The notes below the pieces were generated by a model. That model was not told where the DNA came from. It made no database searches and saw only the letters and a program-made list of their open reading frames with translations. Position numbers and translations under genes: made by a program. Of a stretch of 64,000 nt of DNA, positions 25,661-35,728 are shown one piece after another. The number at the start of each line of letters is the position of its first letter. Position 1 is the first letter of the stretch. Source of the stretch: Pacificimonas pallii (GTDB taxonomy: Bacteria; Pseudomonadota; Alphaproteobacteria; Sphingomonadales; Sphingomonadaceae); contig NZ_JAGSPA010000002.1 in NCBI RefSeq assembly GCF_019204005.1, positions 62,001 through 126,000 on the forward strand, written 5' to 3'.

Positions 25661-26430
25661 CCGAAACGCGCGCACTGACCATGGCCGGGATTGCGCATCT
25701 GGCGCTGTTCGCCACGTTGTCGCTGAGCTGGAGCCTGATGGCGGATCACACGATCACTTATGATGAGCCTGTGCCCGTCGAGTTCATCGAACTTGGCGAG
25801 ATGCCGACGGTGACCGAGCGCCCGGAACCGACGCTGGCCGCCGCGCCGCGCGAAACCGTGGATGCCGCGCCCGCACCCGACACCGATATGCTGGAAGAGA
25901 CGCCGCCGACGGAAGCGCCCGACCTGCTTGTGCCGACGGAAACCCCACCGCCGCCCGCCAAGGCAGCGCCCAAGCCGGAGCCGAAAAAGAAGAAGCCGCA
26001 AGAGCTGACCCAGGCCGTGGACCGGAACAAGGCGGAGGCCGACAGGGCGCTGGAAGAGCAGGATTTCGCCAGCATGATCACGGATGCGCTGCCGCCGCAG
26101 ATCACATTGTCGTCCATCCAGCAATCGACGCTGGTTGGCCTGATCCGGGAGCGGATCTACAAATGCTGGGACCCGGCAGCGGGCGGGCCCGACAGTGCCG
26201 CCATTGTGACGACGCTGCGCGTGAAGGCGGCCAGGAATGGCGATATTATCGGCCGGCCAGTCGTGGTCCGGCAGTCCGGAAGCGCCAATGCGGGCTATAA
26301 ACGCGCCGCGCGTGACGCCGCGATCCGCGCCGTGATGAACCCGAGCTGCTCGCTATCCGGTCTGCCCGAAAAGCTATATGCGGGCGGCTGGGAAGATTTC
26401 ACACTGAATTTCGATCCGAAGGATTTGTAA
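25657..26430 (+). CDS. tolA: TolA-like cell envelope protein
   Basis: A 257-residue protein with one N-terminal membrane helix (about residues 10-28), a Pro/Glu/Ala-rich linker including [18 protein letters not shown], and a C-terminal TonB/TolA-type domain with a cysteine pair (KCWDP and PSCSL). The long Ala/Lys-rich helix of enterobacterial TolA is much shortened. The position between tolR and tolB, and the four-base overlap with tolR (ATGA), support the assignment. Confidence 0.88.
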   Translation: MTETRALTMAGIAHLALFATLSLSWSLMADHTITYDEPVPVEFIELGEMPTVTERPEPTLAAAPRETVDAAPAPDTDMLEETPPTEAPDLLVPTETPPPPAKAAPKPEPKKKKPQELTQAVDRNKAEADRALEEQDFASMITDALPPQITLSSIQQSTLVGLIRERIYKCWDPAAGGPDSAAIVTTLRVKAARNGDIIGRPVVVRQSGSANAGYKRAARDAAIRAVMNPSCSLSGLPEKLYAGGWEDFTLNFDPKDL

Positions 26431-27791
26431 TGATGAACGGTCTAACTGGAGCGACGGGACGAGCGGTGAAGCCTCTGGCCGCGCTGTTCGTGCTTGTCGC
26501 CGCGCTCATCACAGGCCCCGCGGCGGCCCAGAATCTGTCGGTCGATATCAATCAAGGCGTGTCGCGTCCGCTGCCGATTGCGATCCCGGATTTCACGACG
26601 CAGCAGAATGTCGAAACGCCGGCGGGCACCACCTCGTCGCTTGGCAAGCGTGTTGCCGAAGTCATCACCAATGATCTGAAATCCTCGGGACTTTTCAGGC
26701 CGATAGACACGCTCGCCTTTACCACGAACGTTGCCTATCCAGATGTGCTGTCGCCGCAATTCGCAAGCTGGCGTACCGTTGCTGCGCAAGCGCTGGTCAC
26801 CGGGTTTGCCGAGGCGCAATCGGACGGCAGCGTGACCATCGGCTGCTATCTGTACGATGTGTTCTCAGAAGAGGTGCTGGTGCGCGAAGGGTTCAACACG
26901 CCGGTTCGGAACTGGCGGCGGGCGGCGCATAAATGCGCGGACGCCGTCTATTCCCGGCTGACCGGTGAGGCGGGCTATTTCGATAGCCGTATCGTCTACA
27001 TCTCTGAAACGGGCCGGGCGACGAACCGGATCAAGCGGCTGGCCATCATGGATCAGGACGGGGCCAATCACCGGTTCCTGACCAACGGCCAGAACCTGGT
27101 CCTGACGCCGCGGTTTGCGCCGAACCAGCAGACGGTGGCCTATCTCAGCTATGCGCAGAACCGGCCGCGCATCTATATGTACGATGTCAACACGGGACAG
27201 CAGCGGCTGGTTGGCAATTTTCCCAATATGAGCTTTGCGCCGCGCTTTTCGCCCGACGGGCGCACGCTGGCATTCAGTCAGAGCCGCGGCGGCAATACGG
27301 ATGTCTATGTAATGGACGTGAACGGCGGGAATGTGCGCAGGCTGACGAATGCGCCGGGCATCGATACCGCGCCGAGTTTCTCGCCGGATGGCCGCCGCAT
27401 CGCCTTTGAAAGTGATCGGGGCGGATCGCAGCAGATTTATGTCATGAACGCGGATGGTTCCGGGCAACGGCGCATCAGCTTTGGCGACGGCCGGTATGGC
27501 ACGCCGGTCTGGAGCCCGCGCGGCGACCTGATCGCCATGACGAAGATTGGCGGCGGCAAGTTCCGCATCGGCGTCATGCGCCCCGATGGCAGCGGTGAAC
27601 GCCTGCTGACGGACAGCTGGCAGGATGAGGGGCCGACCTGGTCGCCCAATGGCCGCGTAATCATGTTTTTCAGGTCGCGCAGGGGCGGCGGAGCGGATCT
27701 GCACAGCATCGATCTGACCGGTATCAACGAGCGGCGCATCCCCACGCCGCTCGAAGGCAGCGATCCGGCTTGGTCGCCATTGTTACAATAA
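26430..27791 (+). CDS. tolB: Tol-Pal system beta-propeller protein TolB
   Basis: A 453-residue periplasmic protein with a signal peptide (about residues 1-31, ending ITGPAAAQ), an N-terminal alpha/beta domain ([19 protein letters not shown]), and a six-bladed propeller with repeated FSPDGR and WSPNGR motifs. It binds Pal and TolA. The start overlaps the tolA stop (TAATG); an in-frame ATG three bases later is equally possible. Confidence 0.96.
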   Translation: MMNGLTGATGRAVKPLAALFVLVAALITGPAAAQNLSVDINQGVSRPLPIAIPDFTTQQNVETPAGTTSSLGKRVAEVITNDLKSSGLFRPIDTLAFTTNVAYPDVLSPQFASWRTVAAQALVTGFAEAQSDGSVTIGCYLYDVFSEEVLVREGFNTPVRNWRRAAHKCADAVYSRLTGEAGYFDSRIVYISETGRATNRIKRLAIMDQDGANHRFLTNGQNLVLTPRFAPNQQTVAYLSYAQNRPRIYMYDVNTGQQRLVGNFPNMSFAPRFSPDGRTLAFSQSRGGNTDVYVMDVNGGNVRRLTNAPGIDTAPSFSPDGRRIAFESDRGGSQQIYVMNADGSGQRRISFGDGRYGTPVWSPRGDLIAMTKIGGGKFRIGVMRPDGSGERLLTDSWQDEGPTWSPNGRVIMFFRSRRGGGADLHSIDLTGINERRIPTPLEGSDPAWSPLLQ

Positions 27792-27864
27792 AAAGCACGA
27801 GGAACCGGTAGGCCCTTTGAGGGTTGGCTTTACGAGTAGAAACGCATGTCAAAAGGGAAGTGCC

Positions 27865-28410
27865 ATGAAAATGAGATTGACGAGTGTCGCAGCGATCGGC
27901 CTGCTGGTCGGTGTGTCGGCATGTTCCAAGAATAATGATGACCTGCCGCCACCGCCGCCGCCTCAGGAGACTGCGGCCACCACGCCGGTCGCTGCTACGC
28001 CCACACCGACGGACACGGTCACGAACACAGTCGTTCCAGGCAGCATGGAAGAGTTCATGCAGCAGGCGGGCACGGATACGGTCTATTTCGCCTATGACAG
28101 CTCGTCTCTTGACGGCGAGGCGCGCGACACGCTGACGAAGCAGGCGTCATGGCTGACGAAATATCCGAATGTCCGTATCACCATCGAAGGCCATGCCGAC
28201 GAGCGCGGCACGCGCGAATATAATCTGGCCCTCGGTGAACGGCGCGCCAATGCCATCGTGACCTTCATGCAGCAAAATGGCATCGGCGCCAGCCGTGTGA
28301 CGACGATCAGCTATGGCAAGGAACGCCCCGCTGTCGAAGGGTCGTCCGAGTCCGCATATGCGCAGAATCGCCGCGGCGTGACCACATTGTCGGGTGCGGC
28401 CGCAAGCTAA
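27865..28410 (+). CDS. pal: Peptidoglycan-associated lipoprotein Pal
   Basis: A 181-residue outer-membrane lipoprotein. The lipobox ends at Cys20 (LLVGVSAC), followed by a Pro/Thr-rich linker and an OmpA-type peptidoglycan-binding domain with YFAYDSSSL and IEGHADERGTREYNLALGER. It completes the tol-pal set. cpoB (ybgF), which often follows pal, is absent here. The ATG at 27865 puts the lipobox at the normal distance. Confidence 0.95.
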   Translation: MKMRLTSVAAIGLLVGVSACSKNNDDLPPPPPPQETAATTPVAATPTPTDTVTNTVVPGSMEEFMQQAGTDTVYFAYDSSSLDGEARDTLTKQASWLTKYPNVRITIEGHADERGTREYNLALGERRANAIVTFMQQNGIGASRVTTISYGKERPAVEGSSESAYAQNRRGVTTLSGAAAS

Positions 28411-28438
28411 CCCGCCTAACGGCCTGTACGACCGAAAA

Positions 28439-28473
28439 GGGGGGGCGTTCGCGTTGCGAGCGCCCCCCCTTTT
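28439..28473 (+). terminator. Intrinsic terminator after pal
   Basis: Seven G residues (28439-28445) pair with seven C residues (28463-28469), and six further pairs extend towards a five-base loop at 28452-28456. A four-base T run follows. It lies 28 bp after the pal stop and should end the tol-pal transcript. Confidence 0.88.
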
Positions 28474-28577
28474 GTTTGGGGTGCGCTCCTGATGATGTCC
28501 GGGCCGCCAGCGCTTTGGCAAAGTGTGGGGGCCGTCCACGGGGATTTCGCGGCCGGCTGGACCGACCCCTTTTAGAG

Positions 28578-29321
28578 TTACGGGTACCGTGCCGCCTCCG
28601 CTGTCACAAACAGCATGCTGCCCTCCGAAACGGCGCGCATAGGCGTTCGTAATCCTGAACGCGGTGCGTTCAGGCGGTCCAGCAGGCCCTGACGATGACG
28701 CGGTGCGGCGACTTCGCCGGCACGGTGCAATAGCGCCAGATAGTTTCGGCCAATCCATCGTTCCGCGACAAGGCTGCTCATGAAAATATTTGCCCCCGGC
28801 GCGGACACGCGCGCCAGTTCCTTGGTCACGGCCCCGACGTCTTCGAAAATATGAAGCATGCCGGGGCACAGGACCGACCCGAAACTTTCCGACCGGAACG
28901 GCAGTGCGTTCAAATCGGCCTGCAGCAGGACCAGATTGCCGGGCACCCCACCTGCGCTGGCGATCAGCCGGTTGCGTGCGGCGCGCAGCATGCCTTCCGA
29001 CAGATCGCACAGGATCGAGCGCCGCCGGGACTCGATATGCTTGTGAACGGTCGAAACCAGCGATCCGCATCCGGCATCCAGCAGCGTCCCGCTGCCGGAA
29101 CGCAATGCCGCGTTCGCGAACCGCGCATATGAGTGCGGCGACGTGCCCCACACCAGTCGATTGTACAGCCGATTGCCGATCAGGCGGTCGTAGAGCCGGG
29201 CATGTTTATCATAAACGAGCTGTGAAGCGCCGTCGGGATCCACCGACCAGATGTCATCCCCGAGCGGGCGCACGCTGATCCCGGGTTTCAAAACAGCTTC
29301 CAAAAGAGACGGCAGGGTCAT
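28578..29321 (-). CDS. Class I SAM-dependent methyltransferase
   Basis: A 247-residue protein with the SAM-binding motif LLDAGCGSLVSTVHKHI near residue 80, an acidic motif II (ILCDLSEGML) and motif IV region VLLQADLNALPF. It belongs to the Methyltransf_11/25 type; the substrate is unknown. It ends just downstream of the pal terminator and is divergent from the GNAT gene (86 bp apart). Confidence 0.85.
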   Translation of the reverse strand: MTLPSLLEAVLKPGISVRPLGDDIWSVDPDGASQLVYDKHARLYDRLIGNRLYNRLVWGTSPHSYARFANAALRSGSGTLLDAGCGSLVSTVHKHIESRRRSILCDLSEGMLRAARNRLIASAGGVPGNLVLLQADLNALPFRSESFGSVLCPGMLHIFEDVGAVTKELARVSAPGANIFMSSLVAERWIGRNYLALLHRAGEVAAPRHRQGLLDRLNAPRSGLRTPMRAVSEGSMLFVTAEAARYP

Positions 29322-29407
29322 TGTCAGGATTTACCGGGGCGACACAGGCGCGCCACTGCGGCATATTGCTGTACACATATAATGCGCGCCGGATGTGGGA
29401 CGCCAAC

Positions 29408-29869
29408 ATGCCATTATCAATTGTCCAGGACAATCTGTCGGGGCGCGAGATTCGCGCGCTGTTAGAGGTGCATCTGGACGAAATGCACCGCAATTCGCCT
29501 GCCTGCCTTGTTCACGCCATGCCCGCTGAACGGCTTCAGGCCCCCGACGTGACCTTCTGGTCGGCATGGTCCGGTGACGCACTTGCCGGGTGCGGGGCGC
29601 TGAAGGAGATCGGTGCCCGGCACGGCGAGCTTAAATCCATGCGCACGGCACCGGCGTTCCTGCGCCAGGGGGTGGCGGAGGCGATCCTGCTGCACCTGAT
29701 GGCCGAGGCACGGGCGCGGGGGTATCGGCGGCTGAGCCTGGAGACGGGAAGGACGGCACCGTTTCACCCGGCGCATGCGTTATACCGGAAACACGGCTTC
29801 ACGGACTGCGCGCCGTTCGCGGATTATGCGGAGAATGACTTCAGCATGTGCATGACGCGTGTGATCTGA
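29408..29869 (+). CDS. GNAT family N-acetyltransferase
   Basis: A 153-residue acetyltransferase. The core motif A is seen as LKSMRTAPAFLRQGVAEAIL (acetyl-CoA pyrophosphate loop, R-x-x-G-V-A), followed by RRLSLETGRTAPFHPAHALY and YRKHGFTDC of motif B. The ATG at 29408 is selected; another at 29393 is possible. The substrate is not evident, and a tandem role with the divergent methyltransferase is unproven. Confidence 0.83.
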   Translation: MPLSIVQDNLSGREIRALLEVHLDEMHRNSPACLVHAMPAERLQAPDVTFWSAWSGDALAGCGALKEIGARHGELKSMRTAPAFLRQGVAEAILLHLMAEARARGYRRLSLETGRTAPFHPAHALYRKHGFTDCAPFADYAENDFSMCMTRVI

Positions 29870-29950
29870 CGGGCGCGCCGACGCGCCGCCTCGCCTTCGT
29901 CACACGACCTGGCTATATGGCGGTTAACCCAGTCAATTCAGGATCCTTCC

Positions 29951-31063
29951 ATGTCCGTTCGCCCCTGGCGCGATATTGAGCGCCGCAAGTGCCGTCAGAT
30001 CATGGTCGGCGATGTGCCGGTCGGCGGCGATGCGCCGATAACCGTGCAGACGATGACCAACACGCCGACGTCGGACGCGAAGGCGACGATCGATCAGATC
30101 CGCGCCTGTGAAGAGGTCGGGGCGGACATTATCCGCGTCAGCTGTCCGGATGTGGAATCAACCAGCGCGTTCGGGCTGATCGCAAAGGCGGCGCACGTGC
30201 CGCTCGTCGCGGACATTCATTTTCACTATAAACGCGCGCTGGAAGCGGCGGACGCAGGCGCGGCGTGTCTGAGGATCAACCCGGGGAATATCGGATCGTC
30301 GGCGCGTGTCGCGGAGGTTGTGCGGGCGGCCAAGGCGAATGGCTGTGCGATCCGCATCGGCGTGAATGCCGGTAGTTTGGAAAAAGACCTTCTGGAAAAA
30401 TATGGCGAGCCGTGCCCCGAGGCGCTGGTGGAAAGTGCGCTCGATCATATCAAACTGCTGCAGGACCATGATTTTCACGAGTTCAAGGTCGCCGTGAAGG
30501 CGTCGGACGTGTTTCTGGCGGTCGCGGCCTATCATGCGCTGGCCGAGACGGTCGATTGCCCGCTGCATCTGGGCATTACCGAAGCGGGCGGCCTTATTGG
30601 CGGCACGGTGAAATCGTCGATCGGCATGGGCAGCCTTCTGTGGGCCGGTATTGGCGACACGATCCGCGTTTCCCTGTCCGCAGAGCCGATGGAGGAAGTC
30701 AAAGTCGGCTTTGAAATGCTGAAAGCGCTGGGCCTGAGGACGCGCGGCGTGCGCGTCGTGTCATGTCCCAGCTGCGCACGGCAGGGGTTCGACGTGATCC
30801 GCACCGTGGAAACGCTGGAAAAGCGGCTGGAGCATATCAAGACGCCCATGTCGCTGTCGGTTCTGGGCTGTGTGGTGAACGGGCCTGGGGAAGCGCGGGA
30901 AACCGATATCGGCCTTACCGGCGGCGGGAAGGGTAAGCATATGGTCTATCTGTCCGGCGTCACCGATCACCATGTCGAGAGCGAGGATATGGTGGACCAT
31001 ATTGTCAGCCTGGTCGAGAAGAAGGCCGCCGAGATCGAGGCGGGAATCTCGGAGGCGGCTTAG
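29951..31063 (+). CDS. ispG: 4-hydroxy-3-methylbut-2-enyl diphosphate synthase (flavodoxin)
   Basis: Converts methylerythritol cyclodiphosphate to HMBPP in the MEP isoprenoid pathway. The 370-residue protein has the N-terminal TIM-barrel part ([23 protein letters not shown]) and a C-terminal domain with the 4Fe-4S ligands in [12 protein letters not shown] and [10 protein letters not shown]. The length is that of the common bacterial form. Confidence 0.97.
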   Translation: MSVRPWRDIERRKCRQIMVGDVPVGGDAPITVQTMTNTPTSDAKATIDQIRACEEVGADIIRVSCPDVESTSAFGLIAKAAHVPLVADIHFHYKRALEAADAGAACLRINPGNIGSSARVAEVVRAAKANGCAIRIGVNAGSLEKDLLEKYGEPCPEALVESALDHIKLLQDHDFHEFKVAVKASDVFLAVAAYHALAETVDCPLHLGITEAGGLIGGTVKSSIGMGSLLWAGIGDTIRVSLSAEPMEEVKVGFEMLKALGLRTRGVRVVSCPSCARQGFDVIRTVETLEKRLEHIKTPMSLSVLGCVVNGPGEARETDIGLTGGGKGKHMVYLSGVTDHHVESEDMVDHIVSLVEKKAAEIEAGISEAA

Positions 31064-31162
31064 GACGCTTTTGGGTCCATGCCCGTTCTTGAAGGATCGG
31101 CTTGAGGTGCTGCGGATTTCACTTTTCTTGCCTTTCACGGGCATTGCGGCTCTAGACGAAAT

Positions 31163-32716
31163 ATGACCCGCACGCTCTTCATGGCCATTGCCGCCGCCAC
31201 CCTCGCCGCGACCGCCCACGCGCAAGATCTTGTCCGCACGCCGGACAGTCAGGCCGACGATGGGGCGGGGCCGTATCCGACGCTGCTGATTTCCGGGGCG
31301 ACCGTCATCGACGGTAGCGGGTCGCCGCCCATGGGGCCGCTGGACATCCTGGTAAAAAGCAACCGGATCAGTGCCATCGCACCGACCGGCGGCTTTGCGG
31401 ACGCTTCGCCGGACAGGACGATAGATGCGAAGGGCATGTTCGTTCTGCCCGGCTTTGTCGATGTGCACGATCATAATGGCGATGCGCAAAAGGCACCCAA
31501 TGCGGAATATGTGCACAAGCTGAGGCTGGCGCACGGGATCACAAGTGTGCGCGGCGTCGCGTTCCATTTTTCCGCGGATGATCCGGGGCTGGAAGAGGCG
31601 CGGCGGAGTGCGCGCGGCGAGATCACCGCCCCGCGCATGTTCCCCTACGCCGTTCTGGGCCAGCAATGGGGTGAGGCCTATCCCGCCACAGAGGAGGCCG
31701 CGCGCCGCTGGGTCCGCTGGGCGCAGGGTCGCGGCTATCACGGGATGAAGGTGTTCAACCCGACGCCGCCCGATATCCTGAGGGCCGCGCTGGACGAGGC
31801 CGGAAAGATCGGCATGGGGAGTGTGGCGCATCTGGGCCAGATCGGGGTCGTCGACCTGAACGGCCGGATCGCCGCGGAAGCCGGCATTGGCGGGCTGACG
31901 CATTTTTACGGGCATTTTGAATCCCTGCTGGACGGCGCGACCGTGCAGGATTTTCCGGCGGACTATAATTACGCCAATGAGCAGGACCGGTTTTCCGGCG
32001 TCACCGACCTTGCCGATCAGATCGCCGCGCCGGGATCGGAGGCGTGGGATGCCTATATCGACCTGCTGGTCGACAATGGCGTGACGATGTCGCCGACGTT
32101 CAACATCTATTCCGCCGGACGCGATTTGCAGCGGGCGCGGACGTTTGAGTGGCATGACCGCTACACATTGCCGTCGCTGATGCGGTTTTTTACGCCATCG
32201 GCAACCAATCACGGATCGTTCTTTTTTGACTGGAAGACCGAGGACGAACTTGGCTGGCGGCGCTTCTATCAGCCATGGATGCAGCTGGTGCGCGATTTTC
32301 GCAATCGCGGCGGGCGCGTGACGGTGGGGTCCGATTCCGGATTTATCTATCAGACATGGGGTTTCTCCTACATTGGCGAGCTTGAGATGCTGCAGGAGGC
32401 CGGGCTGACGCCGCTGGAGGTTGTCAGGGCGGCGACCATCGATGGCGCGCGGGAACTTTATCAGGCCAGGGGCGAAGCGCCTCCATTCGGGCTGGTGCGG
32501 GCGGGGATGCTGGCCGACCTGATCGTCGTACCGGAAAACCCGCTGGCGAATTTCAAGACGCTGTACGGAACCGGACATTTGCGGCTGGATCTGGAGACGG
32601 GCCAGCTGGCGCGTGTCGGGGGTGTGCGGTTCACGATCAAGGACGGCATCGTCTATGACGCGCCGAACCTGCTGGCCGATGTGGCGGCGATGGTGGCGGC
32701 GGAAAAAGCGAAATGA
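31163..32716 (+). CDS. Exported amidohydrolase family protein
   Basis: A 517-residue protein with a signal peptide (MTRTLFMAIAAATLAATAHA), a dihydroorotase/imidazolonepropionase-type N-terminal strand with ISGATVIDG, and the metal-binding motif FVDVHDHNGD. A late Asp in TVGSDSGFIY could be the metal-site aspartate. The C-terminal beta-sandwich (AGMLADLIVVPENPLANF) is typical of the superfamily. The substrate is unknown. Its stop overlaps the thioredoxin-like gene by four bases. Confidence 0.87.
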   Translation: MTRTLFMAIAAATLAATAHAQDLVRTPDSQADDGAGPYPTLLISGATVIDGSGSPPMGPLDILVKSNRISAIAPTGGFADASPDRTIDAKGMFVLPGFVDVHDHNGDAQKAPNAEYVHKLRLAHGITSVRGVAFHFSADDPGLEEARRSARGEITAPRMFPYAVLGQQWGEAYPATEEAARRWVRWAQGRGYHGMKVFNPTPPDILRAALDEAGKIGMGSVAHLGQIGVVDLNGRIAAEAGIGGLTHFYGHFESLLDGATVQDFPADYNYANEQDRFSGVTDLADQIAAPGSEAWDAYIDLLVDNGVTMSPTFNIYSAGRDLQRARTFEWHDRYTLPSLMRFFTPSATNHGSFFFDWKTEDELGWRRFYQPWMQLVRDFRNRGGRVTVGSDSGFIYQTWGFSYIGELEMLQEAGLTPLEVVRAATIDGARELYQARGEAPPFGLVRAGMLADLIVVPENPLANFKTLYGTGHLRLDLETGQLARVGGVRFTIKDGIVYDAPNLLADVAAMVAAEKAK

Positions 32717-33231
32717 TCGCACGAGGCGTCCTTGCCGCCGCGGTTCTGGCGATCAGTGCCTGTTCGCCGCCGCTGGCTTACGCGGCAGATCATGACGAGC
32801 CGAGGCCTTATGCGGCGGACATCGATGCGATGACGGCGGTTGATGCCGCGCTGTCGCGCGCGACCCTTGCGGGAAAGCGGGTCATTCTGGTGATGGGCGC
32901 GAACTGGTGCCACGACAGCCGCGGGCTCGCCGAACATCTGGAAAGCGCGCGGTTCGCCCCGCTGATCGCCGGGAATTTCGAAGTCGTTTACGTCGATGCG
33001 GGGCGACCGCGCGACGACGAGGCCGCGAACATGGACGTCGCGCGGCGATTCGGCGTCGAGGCCCTGGTCGGGACGCCCAATGTCTTCATATTGTCGGCAG
33101 CGGGCGAACGGCTGAATGACGAAGAGGATGTCCTTGGCTGGCGCGATGCCGCGAGCCGGGATCCGGACGATATCCATGCATATTTCGAGGGTTACCGCGC
33201 CCCGGATGCACGTGGGAATCCTGTAAGATAA
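32713..33231 (+). CDS. Thioredoxin-like lipoprotein with single active-site Cys
   Basis: A 172-residue protein with an apparent lipobox (LAISAC, Cys17) and a thioredoxin fold. The active-site region is GANWCHDSRGL with Cys66. The usual CxxC is reduced to one cysteine, so a classical disulfide exchange mechanism is unlikely. A cis-Pro loop TPNVFIL is present. Coupled to the upstream amidohydrolase by ATGA. It precedes a TonB-dependent receptor by 85 bp. Confidence 0.82.
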   Translation: MIARGVLAAAVLAISACSPPLAYAADHDEPRPYAADIDAMTAVDAALSRATLAGKRVILVMGANWCHDSRGLAEHLESARFAPLIAGNFEVVYVDAGRPRDDEAANMDVARRFGVEALVGTPNVFILSAAGERLNDEEDVLGWRDAASRDPDDIHAYFEGYRAPDARGNPVR

Positions 33232-33316
33232 CAGACACATAAAATTCATCCTGCTGCACCGCAGCAAGGATTATGGGCAGGCATCCGATCATCCTTTCAG
33301 CGGAAGCCTTTCCCCC

Positions 33317-35644
33317 ATGACAAAGATAATATTGTTGGCTGGCGCCGCCGCGCTGGTGGCCCTGACCCCTGCCTACGCGCAAATAGCGGCAGTATCCGAT
33401 GTCGCGGATGAGGCCGCCGATGAAGATGTCATCGTCGTGACGGCCCAGAAGCGTAGCGAACTGATCACCGAAGTCCCGCTGACCGTCACCGCCTATGGCG
33501 CGGCGCAGCTGGAGCGGCTGAATGTCAATGAATTCGACGAGCTGAGCGCGTTCGTTCCCGGCCTTAATGTGCAGGAACAGAGTGCCAATAATCCCGGCTT
33601 CGTCATCCGCGGCATCACCTCTGATTCGGGCAGTGCGCAGGCCGCGCCGCGCGTCACGATCTATTATAATGGCATCGACGTATCGCGGTCGCGCGGCTCT
33701 TACTTCAAACTGTTCGATGTCGAGCGTGTCGAGGTCGTGAAGGGGCCGCAGGCGACCCTGTTCGGCACGGCGGCCACGATCGGCGCGATTTCCGTGCTGA
33801 CCAACAAGGCCGAGTTTGAAAATTCGGGCGCGATCAGTGCCTCATATGGCAATCTGGATGCCGTCGAGGTCGAAGCCATGGTGAATGTCGCCGGTGAGCG
33901 CATCGCCGGGCGCGTGGCGGGCTATTATGAGCGCCGCGACGGCTATGTCCGTAATATTGCAGGCGAGGCCGGGACGGCGAGCGAGAGGCTGGTGGGTATC
34001 GATCAGCGCGACCTGAACGGTCTGGACCAGTTCGGGCTGCGCGGCTCGCTGCGCATCGAAGCGGGCGATGGGACGATCGACCTGGTCGCCACTTATGAAG
34101 AGCAGAACAATCCGGGGACAGCCTTCGTCTCCGGCACGATTCCGGCGTCGGGCGGTGACACCAGCCCGTTCACCTTTGCCGAACTGGGCGGTATCGCGGA
34201 TAGCGAGGACGTGCTTGGCATCCGCGAACTGAAGCTGGAGCGCAGGGTGTTCGACGTGAACGCGACGCTGAGCTTTCCCCTTTCCGATGCCGTGACGCTG
34301 ACGAGTGTGTCGGGCTATCGCACATTCGATAGTCTGGAAACGTTCGACGCCGATGGTTCGGCGCTGCCCTTCCTGGAATTCGCGGAGGATGCCGACGGCC
34401 GGCAGATGTCGACCGAATTGCGGCTGTCCTATGACAATGATGACCGCATTCGCGGCTTTGCCGGCGTCAACCTGTTCCACGAGGACGGCACGCAAAGAGT
34501 GCCGTTTTCGACGGAGGAAGGCATCTATCTGTTCTGTGCGCAGGGCTTTTGCCAGGACGCGGCGGCACTGGTTGCGGCACCGCAGTTCACCGCGACCGCG
34601 ACGGGAGGCACGATCACCGCGCTGCCTTACCGGAGTGAATTCACCAATGGCGGCGAAAACAGCGCCTATTCGCTGTTTGCGGACGTCACATTCGCGCCGA
34701 CGGACAGGGTGGAACTGACCGCTGGCGTGCGCTGGGTGAAGGAAGAGCGGCGGTCGAGTTTTTCCGCCGTGCAGCCCAATGCCGTGCTGCTCGGCGCGCC
34801 GCTGCTTCCGGTTGTCGATACAGGAGGGCAGACATTCGTCGCGGATGACAGTTTCAGCGCGTGGCTGCCACGCTTCAACGCGCGCTTTGAGATCATCGAC
34901 AATGTGAACATCTACGCGACGGTTTCGAAGGGACGGCGGGCCCCGGTCCTGAACCTGGGTGCCAGGGTTGGCGAGAACGGCCCGGTTGCGGACCTGGAGC
35001 GCATATCGCGCGAGCAGGTCTGGAATTACGAGGCTGGGATCAAGGGCGCACGGGGGCCATTCAGCGGCAGTCTGGGTGTTTTCTATCAGGACTATTCGAA
35101 TTTCCAAACCAGCTTCAACACGGGCGCGCAGATCATTGCCGTCGATGCCGGCCAGGCATCGAACTTTGGCGTTGAGGTCGAGGGCAGCCTGCGCATGACC
35201 GACTGGCTGCGGGCCTATGCGACCTACGCCTATATCGACGCGAAGATCGACGAGCCTGCGGACAATGCGTTTCCCGGCGTGGATTTCGTCGGCAGCCGCT
35301 TCCGTTTGCAGCCAAAGCATTCGGCATCCCTCGGCCTTGATTTCGACTTTGATCTTGGCGGCGGGACGGCGTTGACTTTCACGCCAACGGCGACCTATCG
35401 CAGCCAGGTCTTCTTTGAAATTCCGAACAATCCGGCCATTGGCGAGGACGGCTATACGCTCGTTAATCTGCGCGGCGGTGTCAGCTTCGCGGACGGCAGA
35501 TATGCCGTTCATGGCTTCGCGACCAACCTGTTTGACAAGGCGTTCATCATCGATGGCGGCAATACCGGCGGTGCCTTTGGCCTGCCGACGTTCATCCCCG
35601 GTGAGCCCGCGCTTTACGGCGTGGAGATATCCGCTCGTTTCTAG
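33317..35644 (+). CDS. TonB-dependent outer-membrane receptor
   Basis: A 775-residue receptor with a signal peptide (about residues 1-21, ending TPAYAQ), a TonB box-like stretch DVIVVTAQKRSE, a plug domain with GFVIRGIT and VEVVKGPQATLFG, and a long beta-barrel ending in aromatic residue Phe (EISARF). The AQKRSE signature is common in sphingomonad receptors for diverse organic ligands. The ligand is unknown; the amidohydrolase and thioredoxin-like genes upstream suggest uptake linked to a catabolic function, which is inference. Confidence 0.9.
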   Translation: MTKIILLAGAAALVALTPAYAQIAAVSDVADEAADEDVIVVTAQKRSELITEVPLTVTAYGAAQLERLNVNEFDELSAFVPGLNVQEQSANNPGFVIRGITSDSGSAQAAPRVTIYYNGIDVSRSRGSYFKLFDVERVEVVKGPQATLFGTAATIGAISVLTNKAEFENSGAISASYGNLDAVEVEAMVNVAGERIAGRVAGYYERRDGYVRNIAGEAGTASERLVGIDQRDLNGLDQFGLRGSLRIEAGDGTIDLVATYEEQNNPGTAFVSGTIPASGGDTSPFTFAELGGIADSEDVLGIRELKLERRVFDVNATLSFPLSDAVTLTSVSGYRTFDSLETFDADGSALPFLEFAEDADGRQMSTELRLSYDNDDRIRGFAGVNLFHEDGTQRVPFSTEEGIYLFCAQGFCQDAAALVAAPQFTATATGGTITALPYRSEFTNGGENSAYSLFADVTFAPTDRVELTAGVRWVKEERRSSFSAVQPNAVLLGAPLLPVVDTGGQTFVADDSFSAWLPRFNARFEIIDNVNIYATVSKGRRAPVLNLGARVGENGPVADLERISREQVWNYEAGIKGARGPFSGSLGVFYQDYSNFQTSFNTGAQIIAVDAGQASNFGVEVEGSLRMTDWLRAYATYAYIDAKIDEPADNAFPGVDFVGSRFRLQPKHSASLGLDFDFDLGGGTALTFTPTATYRSQVFFEIPNNPAIGEDGYTLVNLRGGVSFADGRYAVHGFATNLFDKAFIIDGGNTGGAFGLPTFIPGEPALYGVEISARF

Positions 35645-35728
35645 CGCGGCGACAGGTCCATTCCGGACGTGATTCCACCGGGCAAAGCGGTGCGGAATTA
35701 GGACATAGCTGTCAGTGCTGTCCACGTG

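Noticed and set aside
28411-28577. Expected cpoB (ybgF) gene after pal
   Set aside because: A strong terminator follows pal and the next gene is a minus-strand methyltransferase, so cpoB is not here.
30761-32722. A 653-codon open frame on the minus strand, opposite ispG and the amidohydrolase gene
   Set aside because: High GC makes antisense frames stay open. Its product is Arg/His/Gln-rich without any domain, while the plus-strand genes have clear family motifs.
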